The translations under genes and the position numbers were made by a program. Below the pieces are notes generated by a model. That model was not told where the DNA came from. It did no database searches and saw only the letters and a list, made by a program, of their open reading frames with translations. From NCBI GenBank assembly GCA_007644065.1, contig VJWN01000018.1, positions 496,001 through 560,000 on the forward strand: 64,000 nt of DNA. The letters are read 5' to 3'. This document shows, one piece after another, positions 26,329 to 36,905 of this stretch; positions within the stretch are counted from its first letter, which is position 1, and each line of letters begins with the position of its first letter. The DNA comes from Margaritispora aquatica (Eukaryota > Ascomycota > Leotiomycetes > Helotiales > Discinellaceae).

Positions 26329-27161
26329 ACCTTTTGGTTTTGGATGAATTAAGGACTCGATCGGACATACAGCTGAAGAACTCAAGGATAGGGAGGGGTT
26401 AAGGTTAAGGGTCGGTTAAAAAAGTTGGTATTGGGATAAAAACGGGATGGCTGTTGATAGCAAGTCACTGTCAATTGCTGATTTGTTTTGAATTTATGTA
26501 CTTATACACACAAAAGGCCCGCAAGAATCTGCATCTTTAATGGCCGCTGTAAATTATAAATGAATTCATTGATTCAAGCCCTGGTAGAAATTCGAACATC
26601 ATGAGAGGTATGCATAGCTTGTTATTTGACAACTGCGGCATACGGGATAGTCCATGTTCACACAACGTCAATAAACAAACAAAATTTTGTCTTTCGTACT
26701 AGCAGCTAATACAGTATTGGATGGAGAAAATATTGCATGGATGATATTGAGAAGGAAGCGAAAGGGTTGGACTCGCTTCGTGGAATTAAGACCAACCCAG
26801 CTGGATATCGAATGACACTCAAATATTATACAGCATTTCCCCTACTTCAAGATAACCTCCCTCAAAGATGATCATTCAATTCAATTCAAAGATGATTTCC
26901 ACGACCAAAACGTGGTTGTTACACACACCAATCCTTTGTACGTCAACAGCGCTGTTGTTCGTCGGAACGCTGCATTGCTGCGCCTTTCGTATTGAGGTGA
27001 TCAGCACTGTACCACACCAACACGTCTACCCACCCCTTGCGGGGAAAACCAGGCAGCTATAAATGTACCAAATTGCGGGGTCCAGCTGCTCTTTAACTCA
27101 TCGTTACTTTTCAAAGGGCAAGATATTTTGCTTCTAAATCACTAATTGCAATTGAATCGCC
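26329..27161. other. Intergenic region
   Basis: The 3' UTR of the HVA1 gene and the promoter of the AAA ATPase gene. No gene is seen. Confidence 0.5.
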
Positions 27162-28960
27162 ATGTCTGGATTTGAGGACTTCGTTCATATCCCGATGCAT
27201 CCGCACCCGCATCCACTTCCGCATCCAGGTCCTCCTTACCCAGCACACCCAGGAAGCTCATCCGTAGCCCGAGAATTCTACAAGAACAGCAAAGGCGAGC
27301 GCCCATTCACTCAAGGATTGATCGTCGATGCGCTTCGCAAGAAACATCCAGAATACCATCTCACGGTGTGCAATGCCTACTCGTGCGATTTCCTCGCCTT
27401 CGCTGATGGCGGTGGGGATGCGAGCTACAAGCTTCATGGTGACCCTAAGGATCTCTTAGCTGAGAAAGCTTTCATTCCCCCGCCTCGAAGATATGGCGAC
27501 GAGAGTGGAGGGAGCTTCGTGCAGAGGACTGTGTATGGGTGTTATGAGTATACATACCAGGGAACTTGTTTCTTCCTGTATGTGGTTGAGGGCCAGGATG
27601 CTGTTTATAAGACGAGGTATTTCTACCTTTTGGAAAAAGAAACAAAGTCAGGATGTGATGTTGTGGTCTCGAAAAAGTCGGATGAATTGATTGCTGCTGC
27701 TGTAAGTTTTCGACTCACAACTCTCATAACGCAATGGCAAAAACCCCCACTTGCTGTTGAAATGAGGTTACAATCCCTCGTCCTTGTGCAATATACTGAC
27801 ATTTTGCAGTCCAAATGGCTTCAGGAGTTGCATGGCGAAGTTCTAGTTTTTGATCAGGGCTACTGGCAAAAGAGCACCGAACTTTATCAAAACATCCAGA
27901 AAGCCAAGTGGGAGGATGTGATTCTCGAGAAGAAGAGAAAAGCATCTATCATCGAAGACATCATCGGATTCTTCGCAGCCGAGGAACGATACTCCGAGTT
28001 CGGCGTCCCTTGGAAACGAGGAGTGATATTCTATGGCCCACCAGGCGTGGGTAGAGACGTTCTCCTTGAAGTCATTATCGCTAATGTATGTCCCAGAATG
28101 GCAAAACCATCTCGACCAAGGCTCTTATGAATGACGTCTCAAAGAAAGTCTCGCCAAAGATTGAGTCGCTCTACGTGAAGACTTTCAACAGCTACGCAGG
28201 TCCCGAGTTTGGAATCCGTCAGATCTTCCAGAAAGCACGACAAATGGCCCCTTGTCTTCTCATCTTCGAGGACATCGATTCCCTGATCCTCCCAAATGTC
28301 CGAAGCTATTTCCTGAACGAGGTCGACGGCCTAGAGAGTAACCACGGGATTCTGATGATAGGAAGCACCAACCACCTCGAACGACTCGATCCAGGAATCG
28401 CCAAGCGACCAAGTCGATTCGACAGGAAATACCTATTCGATGACCCAAACAGAGACGAGAGAGTCCAGTACTGCGAGTATTGGCGCCATAAATTGCAAAG
28501 CAACAAGAAGGTCGAGTTTCCAGAGGAGATGTCTCCTCGCATAGCCGATATTACCGACAAGTTCTCCTTCGCTTACATGAAGGAGGTATTTGTCGCAGCG
28601 CTCCTGTCTATTGTTCGAAATGGCGATGAGAAGCCCATGTATCAATCCTGGGGAGATAAACTGGCGGATAATCTTCTCTGGAAAGAAATCCAGAAGCAAG
28701 TTACTAACCTGAGGCGAGAAATGGATGGCGAGGACCAAGACGATGCATATCTCGTGCAGCCTCTTCAGATTAGGAGAGATCAACCGCAACTATGGACAGC
28801 CAACCTTCATGACACAATGCAGACTAGTCTTCCAGGCCAAGGCTCAGCTCCATTCCCGCCATTCTTTGGACTTGGAAGAGAGGCCCAGCTGCCATATTTT
28901 GATTCACCAGCTGATGCCATGCACCGAGGACTTGATTTTGGGCTAGGCCCGAGGAGATAA
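27162..28960 (+). CDS. AAA-type ATPase of unknown substrate
   Basis: Exons 27162-27701, 27810-28046 and 28097-28960 give 546 aa. The N-terminal part (to about residue 180) is His/Pro-rich at first and then a globular domain typical of a filamentous-fungal ATPase family. The AAA module starts near residue 245: GVIFYGPPG ends exon 2 and NGKT opens exon 3, so the Walker A P-loop (about 256-263) is assembled only by removing the 50-bp intron. Walker B is LLIFEDIDSL (about 313-322); GSTNHLERLDPGI is the sensor region, and a PSRFDRKY arginine-finger segment follows. The C-terminal tail is Pro/Gly-rich. Intron 1 is 108 bp, a multiple of three, and contains no stop, so retention would insert 36 residues. 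The substrate is unknown; homologues are annotated only as P-loop AAA proteins. Confidence 0.85.
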
Positions 28961-29088
28961 GAGTAGGTAGCACTGTGGTATTATTTATTATGTATTAGGC
29001 GTTCCGGTATAGTATACATAAGTAATTGAACCAGACAAAGAGGGTATCTCGCAACTTAGAAACTAGCACTAGGTACCCAGGGTATAAC

Positions 29089-29825
29089 TCATTCATCGTC
29101 CAAAAACTTGCTCGCCAGAGCTCCAAAAAACGGCACCTCAAATCTGTCTAGTGTATCCGCTATCCTTTGTTAGCAATGTCTAAATCTTCCGTTGAACGAG
29201 AAAAACTCTACCGTCTTTGTATGCTCTCATAGTCAAATAACCGATCATCGCCAGATCTCCCATGAACAAGACCCAAGATAGGAAACTCGACCAGGCAACT
29301 AAGAGGTGCAGAACGAACAACGCAGAGAACAACAGCGCAGACTGCCACGCGTGAAACCTAAGCAAACCATCAACATCCTCCCTCTTGTAATTCCCATTCC
29401 TATTTCCTGCCAGAACAGCCATTCACTTACCTCACATAATCGCTCTTTCTCTCCATGACCAGCAGCATGACTCCCCCCGCCGGCGGCAACAGCAGATACG
29501 CCAAACACGCCTCGTAATCCAGTCGAATCGGCAGACTCGTCTCGAACTCGTTCAATCCAGCCCTGCCCGTCTCGACCTCATTCGCGCTGTCCGACCCGAA
29601 TGCGCCTCGTCCCCCATTCATAAACCCAGCAGACGAAGCCTCGCGTACGGGCGCCCATGGATTCGCAGATAGACCTCCTCGCGCGCCGTTGACAGGTGGT
29701 GATGGGAGGGCGGGGGAGTAGGATCGCCTGTGTCCAGGCGAGAATGAGCGGCGCCCTTCGATGGGAGGAGGGGAGAAAGTCCTGTTCGTCTCGGGCGAGG
29801 AGTCTTGGTACGGTGCGAAATCCAT
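29089..29825 (-). CDS. DUF4870/UPF0132 family membrane protein
   Basis: Minus-strand exons are 29825-29431, 29357-29212 and 29159-29089 (introns 73 and 52 bp); 203 aa. The N-terminal 95 residues are disordered and Ser/Pro-rich, with SFSPGHRRSYSPALP. A DUF4870-like module (Tic20-related superfamily) follows: LDYEACLAYLLLPPAGGVML, the hallmark ERKSDYVRFHAWQS, and two to three further hydrophobic helices ending YLTMRAYKD. The last exon adds a soluble tail, DTLDRFEVPFFGALASKFLDDE. The first splice splits the Arg of YVRF and the second splits an Ala codon, and both keep the frame. An in-frame ATG at 29975 would add 50 residues; 29825 is preferred because the extension looks like leader sequence. 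Function unknown; the yeast relative YKL063C is Golgi-located. Confidence 0.8.
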
Positions 29826-30521
29826 CGTGTCGTGCTGAAGGGGATTGTATGTTGACTGAAGGAGTTGGAAATTAATCTGGAAACGCGAGTCTAGATGTCT
29901 CAGTGTCTCGTGCTCCAATATTTGGATTCGGATCAGGACGCCGAGATCTGGCACATGATTCACCGTTGCATTCAACCTCTATGGGGAAGTCACAGTTGGG
30001 ATAAATGTTACTTAGGCACAGTAGGAAGGTGTATCATCAGGGCCGGCTCTGCTTCGCTTTCTCCGAAACCAAGGTACATGGAGGCAAAGAAGTCTACCCA
30101 AGGTACTTATAGTATTAGTCAAACAAAGTTCGCGCATTTACTAAGTAGTTATCGCTAAGAGTAGTTTAATGTAAACTAACCAGGGCGTTTCCATACTGGC
30201 TCTAATGAAGATGACCTGTATCAGTCTCGTATAAGTAATCGCACTGTAAACATGCGACTTTGCTTCCTGCTTCCATCACGAAAAATACGCTGAACAACAC
30301 CAGAAGAAGCTCAGGAAAACGCCTCAAAATGCCCAAACTCCCAAATCACAGTGATTATGCAGAACTTGCACACACTCCCTATTCGCATTCCAGATATGAG
30401 CCCTCGAGCTTTCTTTATTGGGCATCTGTTTCTTATCCGGCCCTATTGCATTCCATTTCATTTCCAAATTCATATGCCTGTGCATTTATCATCATTCATC
30501 ATACTTGGAGCACACCACTCA
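29826..30521. other. Intergenic region
   Basis: This lies between two minus-strand genes: the promoter of the DUF4870 gene and the 3' UTR of gid4. Open frames on the plus strand at 29895-30158 and 30260-30572 are random-looking. No gene is seen. Confidence 0.5.
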
Positions 30522-31637
30522 TCACCGAAATTCCATAGCTGCGTAACAACCACGGTCTTCAACGTGCTTTAGCTCTAGTTGTTGGAACCTGTGTTTTATT
30601 AGTAAGTTGTTTGTCAAACTATTTGATGGTCGTAGATGTACCTTTCGCTTTTAGCATGGAAATATATGCCGCTAACAGTTCCTTGAATCTGGTTGAAGCA
30701 AATGTAGTAAAAACCTTCAAAACTAGCACCACTAATAGTTCTAACTCGGTGGTCTGGGACTAGAAAGTGTTCCTTCCACCTCATGAATATATGCTCTCTT
30801 TGACCAAGCTGGGGAATATGAAACTGTCCCTTCCTAGCTTGCTTCTGAAAAGGTCGAAAGGCGGAGAATTTGGCCCAGTGTTGCAAGTCGACTTTGTCTG
30901 TAGATCCCCAGTCCTGGTGCTGAGTTAAGAATGTGTACTTTGAGCCGATTATTTCTCCCTCAAAGTATGTCGTGAGGGTAGGATGATCTTCTGTCAATCC
31001 TATTGAATGTTAGTGGAATAGTACCCTAGAGGCATCTCCTCAATACTCAACACACCTTTGATTCGCAGATAACCGCAAAGAAAAGATTCCCTCATATCAA
31101 CATGCTTAATCTCGACCTGTACTTCGTACTTCTGCCGTTCAGATTGTTGAGTTCCATGGAACTTGCTCCCAGCACGTAGGAAACAAGATGGCGAAGATGG
31201 AATAAGCTATCCATGATGTTAGTTCGGCTTGTGCGAGAGACATAAATTCACTAGGATGTTCGTACTCGGATGTTGGAGAAGTCGTAGCCCATGGACGACG
31301 AGCCCAGGTCTGAACTTGACAAGACTGGCAAGTCGCTTTCCTCATGCTTCTCTCCCTCAGTGCTCATGGGCGACAGCATGTCAGAAGCACTATTTTCTTC
31401 GTCCATCTCAATTCGCTTGGAAGTCCGCTGCTGTGTAATGTGCCTATCCGTTGAACCGGCGGGTTCTAACGGTTGTGGATTTGGTTGAGAAAATGTTTCG
31501 GGGACAGGCGCAGTCAGATCATCTTGAGAATCATCTGTATCTGTGCTTCTCCAGACAGATCGGTCGTCTTCTGGCGGACATGAGGAGTGAAGATTGGTCG
31601 TCGCGGCGACTTGCGAGGAGCTTGAGGGTGTAGGCAT
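30522..31637 (-). CDS. GID4: GID complex substrate receptor Gid4/Vid24
   Basis: Four minus-strand exons (31637-31266, 31206-31056, 30999-30642, 30588-30522; introns 59, 56 and 53 bp) give 315 aa. After a disordered N-terminus of about 125 residues comes the Vid24 domain: SCFLRAGSKFHGTQQSERQ, VEIKHVDMRESFLCGYLRIK, LTEDHPTLTTYFEGEIIG, RWKEHFLVPDHRVRTISGAS and FEGFYYICFNQ. The last 22 residues, on their own exon, restore the family C-terminus (QQLELKHVEDRGC). Gid4 is the Pro/N-degron-recognising receptor of the GID/CTLH ubiquitin ligase, which destroys gluconeogenic enzymes such as FBPase when glucose returns. It acts in the cytoplasm. All three splices were checked for phase. Reading only the third exon through its donor would give a false C-terminus. 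Confidence 0.92.
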
Positions 31638-32216
31638 TGAATGCGCCCGCGCCAGCCAGGCTCAGAGATCGATGGTAAGCTCTAATGATACAGAAACAGA
31701 AAGAAATTTGACAATAGTGAAAGATTTAGATGCTCATGGCTAGCGTTGTGGTAAATCCTCTCCAAGATGCGATGATAGAGGAAGATATGGGCATGTTCTC
31801 GATACGTGATGCCAAGCACTCAGAAATCCTTGCAAGACAAACCCCGGAGACGCTAAATCGCGTCAATAATGGAGATGGCGGAGGTGGATGATATAACTAA
31901 TATTTCAACCTGTTTGTTCACATCAAGCGATTGACTACTTTACATGTAGCACACTTTGCAATCCTAAATTCGCATTTATGGAAGTGTAGACTTCGTCGCT
32001 AATTTAACGTCTAAAGAGCCGCATTGTGTGCTCAGACTGATTCAATATCATCTGTTCTTTCCACCCAAATTATCCTTGGCAGACCAAGACATTGTTCCTG
32101 ATGAATAGCCGTTCTATCCATTCGGTTCCAATGGTGAAAATGCCGGTCCCTTTTCAAGGCCAAGCGACTCCGTACGCCTTAATATCATCACCTGCAAAGC
32201 AGGTATAAGTATCTAT
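31638..32216. other. Intergenic region
   Basis: 580 bp between the gid4 start and the mago stop, presumably the gid4 promoter and mago 3' UTR. No gene is seen. Confidence 0.5.
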
Positions 32217-32958
32217 TCAGATAGGCTTGATCTTGAAGTGCAATGCAATCAATGAGAATACCAAAGCCTTCAAGTCTTGTACTAAGTAGTAGAACACACG
32301 CAGGCCTTCGGGATCCGCTGAATCAGTGACATCAACTAGAGAGCCGATCTTAGCAGTCTAAATGAGCTCAAGTCAGCATATAAATCGATGAAAATTTGAA
32401 TCACATATCATACCTCGAATGAGATATGCTCGCTACCCATTCGGATCTCTAGCTCCTGTCGCCCATCCTTGTTCTTTTGTGGCCATTTCTCATCGTCCTC
32501 CCTAAGTTAGGTTAGCCGTCGGTTCTCGTCTCAACCTGTGGCTGCAGTCGAGTGACCTGCGACGTACTTCATGATCTCACTTGACTTGATGATACGTTTG
32601 ATTTCATCAACTAGAAGCGAACTGACACACACTGTAGAGACCGTCTAGTCAGCGAATCGTCGCTAGGAGGATGCTTAATTGACTGACTCTCTTTTCGAAT
32701 CAAGGAGTCATTTCGGTAATTGGAGTTGTTGGCGTATCGCGCAGACGCACTCCGTCCGTCACCTAGCACCCTGAAATCAAATTCTAGAGGAGCAATTAGC
32801 TTCTGGACAAAAAGAATGCCTGATTATTTACCAAGAAACTCATGACCGTGTCGTCCTTGATGCCCAGAGCTATAGTCAACGGTAAGCACAAATACAAACC
32901 TCTCGTATATCATCACTTACTAGTAGCGGATGTAAAAAGGCTCGTTGGACGCCGCCAT
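32217..32958 (-). CDS. mago: Mago nashi, exon junction complex core protein
   Basis: Six short minus-strand exons: 32958-32921, 32869-32832, 32783-32688, 32631-32568, 32501-32414 and 32357-32217. The 465-nt CDS gives 154 aa. The conserved Mago sequence is continuous across all five junctions: [99 protein letters not shown] and a C-terminus of LHFKIKPI. A short fungal insertion (VLGDGRSAS) replaces the animal SDGRL turn. Mago pairs with Y14 and locks the exon junction complex on spliced mRNA in the nucleus and cytoplasm. It is fitting that the smallest conserved gene here is the most intron-dense (5 introns in 465 nt). It starts 406 bp from the divergent beta-COP gene. Confidence 0.95.
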
Positions 32959-33364
32959 GTTGGAAGCTGTCGTAGAGATAAATTTATTGACTTTGTTGCG
33001 GAAGGCTGAAGCTCTGTATCATTGTTGCAGTTGGGCTTGTAGCTTTGGACGCGGGGTGGAGGATTATGGCCTCAGGCTGCATTCAGCCTTGTATCAGGAC
33101 CCACACTGGAAGTGAACAGCATTCATGAGGAGAGTTACCACCTAGTACAATTGGACTTCCAACTACATAATACACCACGACTCCAAGCGTCCGCATAGTG
33201 TCCTCGGAGAAGTCTGCCAATCCATCGATAATTTACAATTTGCCCCTCATTTCGCCCAACCCAACCCCAATTCGAGGAGCGCACATTGGATCTGTGTAAA
33301 GAACACCTAAATACACGGAGGACTGGTGCGAATTCCCACCAAATCTCACCACATATCCGCCAAT
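32959..33364. promoter_or_regulatory. Shared divergent promoter of mago and beta-COP
   Basis: 406 bp separate the start codons of two essential housekeeping genes transcribed outwards. No other feature is visible. A bidirectional promoter is inferred from geometry only. Confidence 0.5.
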
Positions 33365-36300
33365 ATGGCTTCTTTTCTAGAAAGCTCCTACAGTGTAGTG
33401 CATCAGGATAATGCGGCGGACGTACCTACAATGTCAGATCTGCGGACGCAGCTGGAGAAAGGGACAGATGAGAGCAAGGTTGAGACAATGAAGCGCATTC
33501 TCACAGTCATGCTCAATGGGGATCCTATGCCTCAGTTACTCATGCATATTATTCGATTTGTGATGCCGTCAAAGCACAAAGCTTTGAAGAAACTCCTATA
33601 TTTCTACTACGAGATATGCCCCAAGCTTGATGCAAGCGGTAAGCTAAAGCAGGAGATGATTCTCGTCTGGTAAGGACAAGCAAGTCAACTGCATTTTATT
33701 AGAAAGCTAAGAGGTTTTAGCAACGGCATTAGAAATGACTTGCAACATCCCAACGAATACATCCGAGGCAACACCCTGAGGTTCCTTTGCAAGCTCAGGG
33801 AACCAGAACTCATTGAACCCCTGCTTTCTTCTGCTCGATCATGTCTCGAACATCGCCACGCATATGTTCGCAAAAATGCCGTTTTTGCGGTTGCATCCAT
33901 TTTCCAGCACTCTGAGCATATGATACCTGATGCACCTGAGCTACTGGCCACATTTATCGAGGCGGAGAGTGATCACACATGCAAGAGGAATGCTTTTGCA
34001 GCATTAGTTAGCATCAGTCACGACAAGGCGTTGGCATATTTGAGCAGTGTTTTTGATGGAATCCCAAATTCAGACGAGTTGCTGCAACTGGTTGAGTTGG
34101 AATTTATCCGCAAAGATGCCATCCAGAACTCGCAAAATAAGGTAAGCGAGATGTGTTGTAATATGAAATTATGGCTGACCATTTAGGCTCGCTACCTGCG
34201 ACTGATATTCGACCTATTGGAGGCTGGAGCGACTACTGTTGTCTACGAGGCAGCATCTTCCTTGACAGCTCTGACCAGCAACCCAGTAGCTGTTAAGGCA
34301 GCTGCTGCGAAGTTCATTGAACTCAGCATCAAGGAGGCAGATAACAATGTTAAGTTGATTGTCCTCGATCGTGTCAACACTCTAAGGCAAAAGAACGAAG
34401 GTGTTTTGGATGACTTGATCATGGAGATTCTCCGAGTGCTTTCTAGTCCTGATCTTGATGTCCGCAAGAAAGCCTTGGAGATTGCAATGGAGATGGTTTC
34501 GAGCAAGAATGTTGAAGAGGTGGTCTTGCTTCTCAAGAAAGAGCTCTCCAAGACCGTGGATCAAGAGTACGAAAAGAACAACGAATATCGACAACTTCTG
34601 ATCCATTCAATCCACCAGTGTGCGATTAAGTTCTCAGAAGTGGCTGCCAGTGTTGTGGATCTATTGATGGATTTTATTGCAGACTTTAACAATACTTCCG
34701 CAGTGGACGTCATTTCGTTTGTGAAGGAAGTCGTAGAGAAATTCCCCAAACTTCGTCCTTCAATTGTTGAGCGACTGGTATCAACCTTAAGCGAAGTTCG
34801 TGCTGGCAAGGTGTACAGAGGAGCTTTGTGGATCGTTGGCGAGTACTCGCTTGAAGCAAATGACATCAAGGACGCATGGCAAAAGATACGCGCAAGCTTA
34901 GGCGAGATACCAATTCTTGCTTCAGAACAACGTCTACTGGATGAGGCGACTGATGGACAAGAGCCTGCTAAAGATGCCGAGCACGTCAATGGTCACTCCA
35001 AAGCCGCCCCAACAGGATCAAGGAGAGTTTTGGCCGATGGCACTTATGCTACAGAGAGTGCCCTGACCAGTCAATCTGCAGTAGCTGCAAAACTCGAAGC
35101 TGTCAAAGCTGCTCAAAAGCCACCTCTCCGTCAACTCATTCTGGATGGCGATTACTACCTGGCATCTGTCCTATCATCAACTCTCACCAAGCTTGTCATG
35201 CGTCACTCTGAGATTTCCCCAGACAAGGCCCGCACCAATGCTTTACGCGCTGAAGCAATGCTGATCATGATCTCAATAATCCGCGTGGGACAATCGCCAT
35301 TCGTCAAAGCTCCCATTGACGAGGACTCTGTTGATAGAATTATGACTTGCGTGCGCTCTCTCGCCGAATTTGCCCAGAACAAAGATCTGGAAACGGTTTT
35401 CTTGGATGATACACGCAAAGCTTTCCGTGCCATGGTTCAGGTTGAGGAGAAGAAGCGAGCAGCAAAAGAAGCTGTTGAAAAGGCTAAGACAGCTGTCCAA
35501 GTCGATGACGTTGTATTGATCCGTCAACTCGCGAAAAAGAACGCTGGCGATGGTGCGGATGAGATTGAGCTCGACCTCGAGAAAGCCACTGGTGGAGATT
35601 CAGCTGTGGAAGATCTTTCATCCAAGTTAAGCAGAGTCGTTCAGCTTACTGGATTTTCAGATCCAGTATATGCTGAAGCATACGTCCGGGTCCATCAATT
35701 CGACATTGTACTCGACGTACTCCTTGTTAATCAGACCTCAGAAACCCTACAGAACCTCTCTGTTGAGTTTGCCACTCTTGGTGATCTGAAAGTGGTTGAG
35801 CGGCCCACCACCCAAAATCTTGCACCACACGACTTCCAGAACGTTCAATGCACTATCAAGGTCTCTTCAACAGATACAGGTGTTATTTTTGGCAATGTTG
35901 TGTATGATGGCGCTAGCTCCACGGAGAACAGTGTGGTGATTTTGAATGATGTGCACGTTGATATTATGGACTACATTCAGCCTGCAGTATGCACGGAGAC
36001 ACAGTTCCGAACAATGTGGACCGAATTCGAGTGGGAAAACAAAGTCAACATCAACTCTAAAGCGAAGTCACTTCGAGATTTCCTTACGCAATTGATGGCA
36101 TGCACGAACATGAGCTGTCTTACTCCAGAAGCCTCAATGAAGGGTGATTGCCAATTTTTGAGTGCTAATTTATACGCACGAAGTGTCTTTGGTATGTCTA
36201 TGCAATATTTGAATGTGATGACTATGCTAACCATAAATAGGCGAGGATGCGCTTGCGAACTTAAGCATTGAGAAGGAGGGCGAGGATGGCCCAGTTACAG

Positions 36301-36532
36301 GTTTCGTGCGCATCCGAAGTAGATCTCAAGGTCTCGCATGTAAGAAAATATCTCCTAAGTCCTTCCTCATTAAGATCTATCATAATTTGGGTTTGTAAGA
36401 CCTGCGCCTCACGAGAGGCAATTTCAAGTCACATTTATGGACTCTATCATCCTTAGATAACTTTATACTAACTTCTCTGTAGTAAGTCTTGGTTCGTTAA
36501 AGGGGTTGAACAAGGTTGGTGAGGTCGCATGA
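33365..36532 (+). CDS. SEC26: Coatomer subunit beta (beta-COP)
   Basis: Five exons (33365-33669, 33721-34141, 34187-36191, 36241-36339, 36483-36532) give 959 aa, the usual length for beta-COP. The N-terminal adaptin-like HEAT region has [20 protein letters not shown] and [16 protein letters not shown]. The trunk continues through [16 protein letters not shown]. After a linker with a Lys/Glu-rich helix ([17 protein letters not shown]) comes the appendage domain with [20 protein letters not shown] and, near the end, the [16 protein letters not shown] segment. The last two exons are short; the final one (50 bp) encodes the terminal 16 residues. Beta-COP is part of the COPI coat for Golgi-to-ER and intra-Golgi transport. 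The introns are 51, 45, 49 and 143 bp. The start at 33365 is the first ATG in the frame. Confidence 0.95.
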
Positions 36533-36905
36533 GAGACTTCTCCGTAGTTACTGGAATTGTCAGGTTGGTCATGCCAGCCATCGTGTGATGGGCAATTTAA
36601 GCCCTGGAAACAACTCCATCACATTTGAGTGGATCCACAGATTTGAGCACAAGCCGTTGGTGCTAGACAGTGTTCAGCTTGTTGTATGGAGATAAATTAT
36701 ATCTTTATGCAGGCTAGAGTAATCGGCGCAGAGCGACAAAATGGAGTCATCTATGAATAGAATCAAGAGAACTGTATTTGCAGTTAAACTCTAAAATCTC
36801 AAATAATGGCAGTTCACACTTGCAACCTTGGTTAATTAGAACAAGAGGTGAAATCGAGATTCATCCACTCTCCAAAATCCGTTGATTTTTGTTATCATTC
36901 TTCTA
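36533..36905. other. Convergent 3' spacer
   Basis: 373 bp between the stops of beta-COP (+) and the TmpA-like gene (-). UTR sequence only. Confidence 0.5.
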
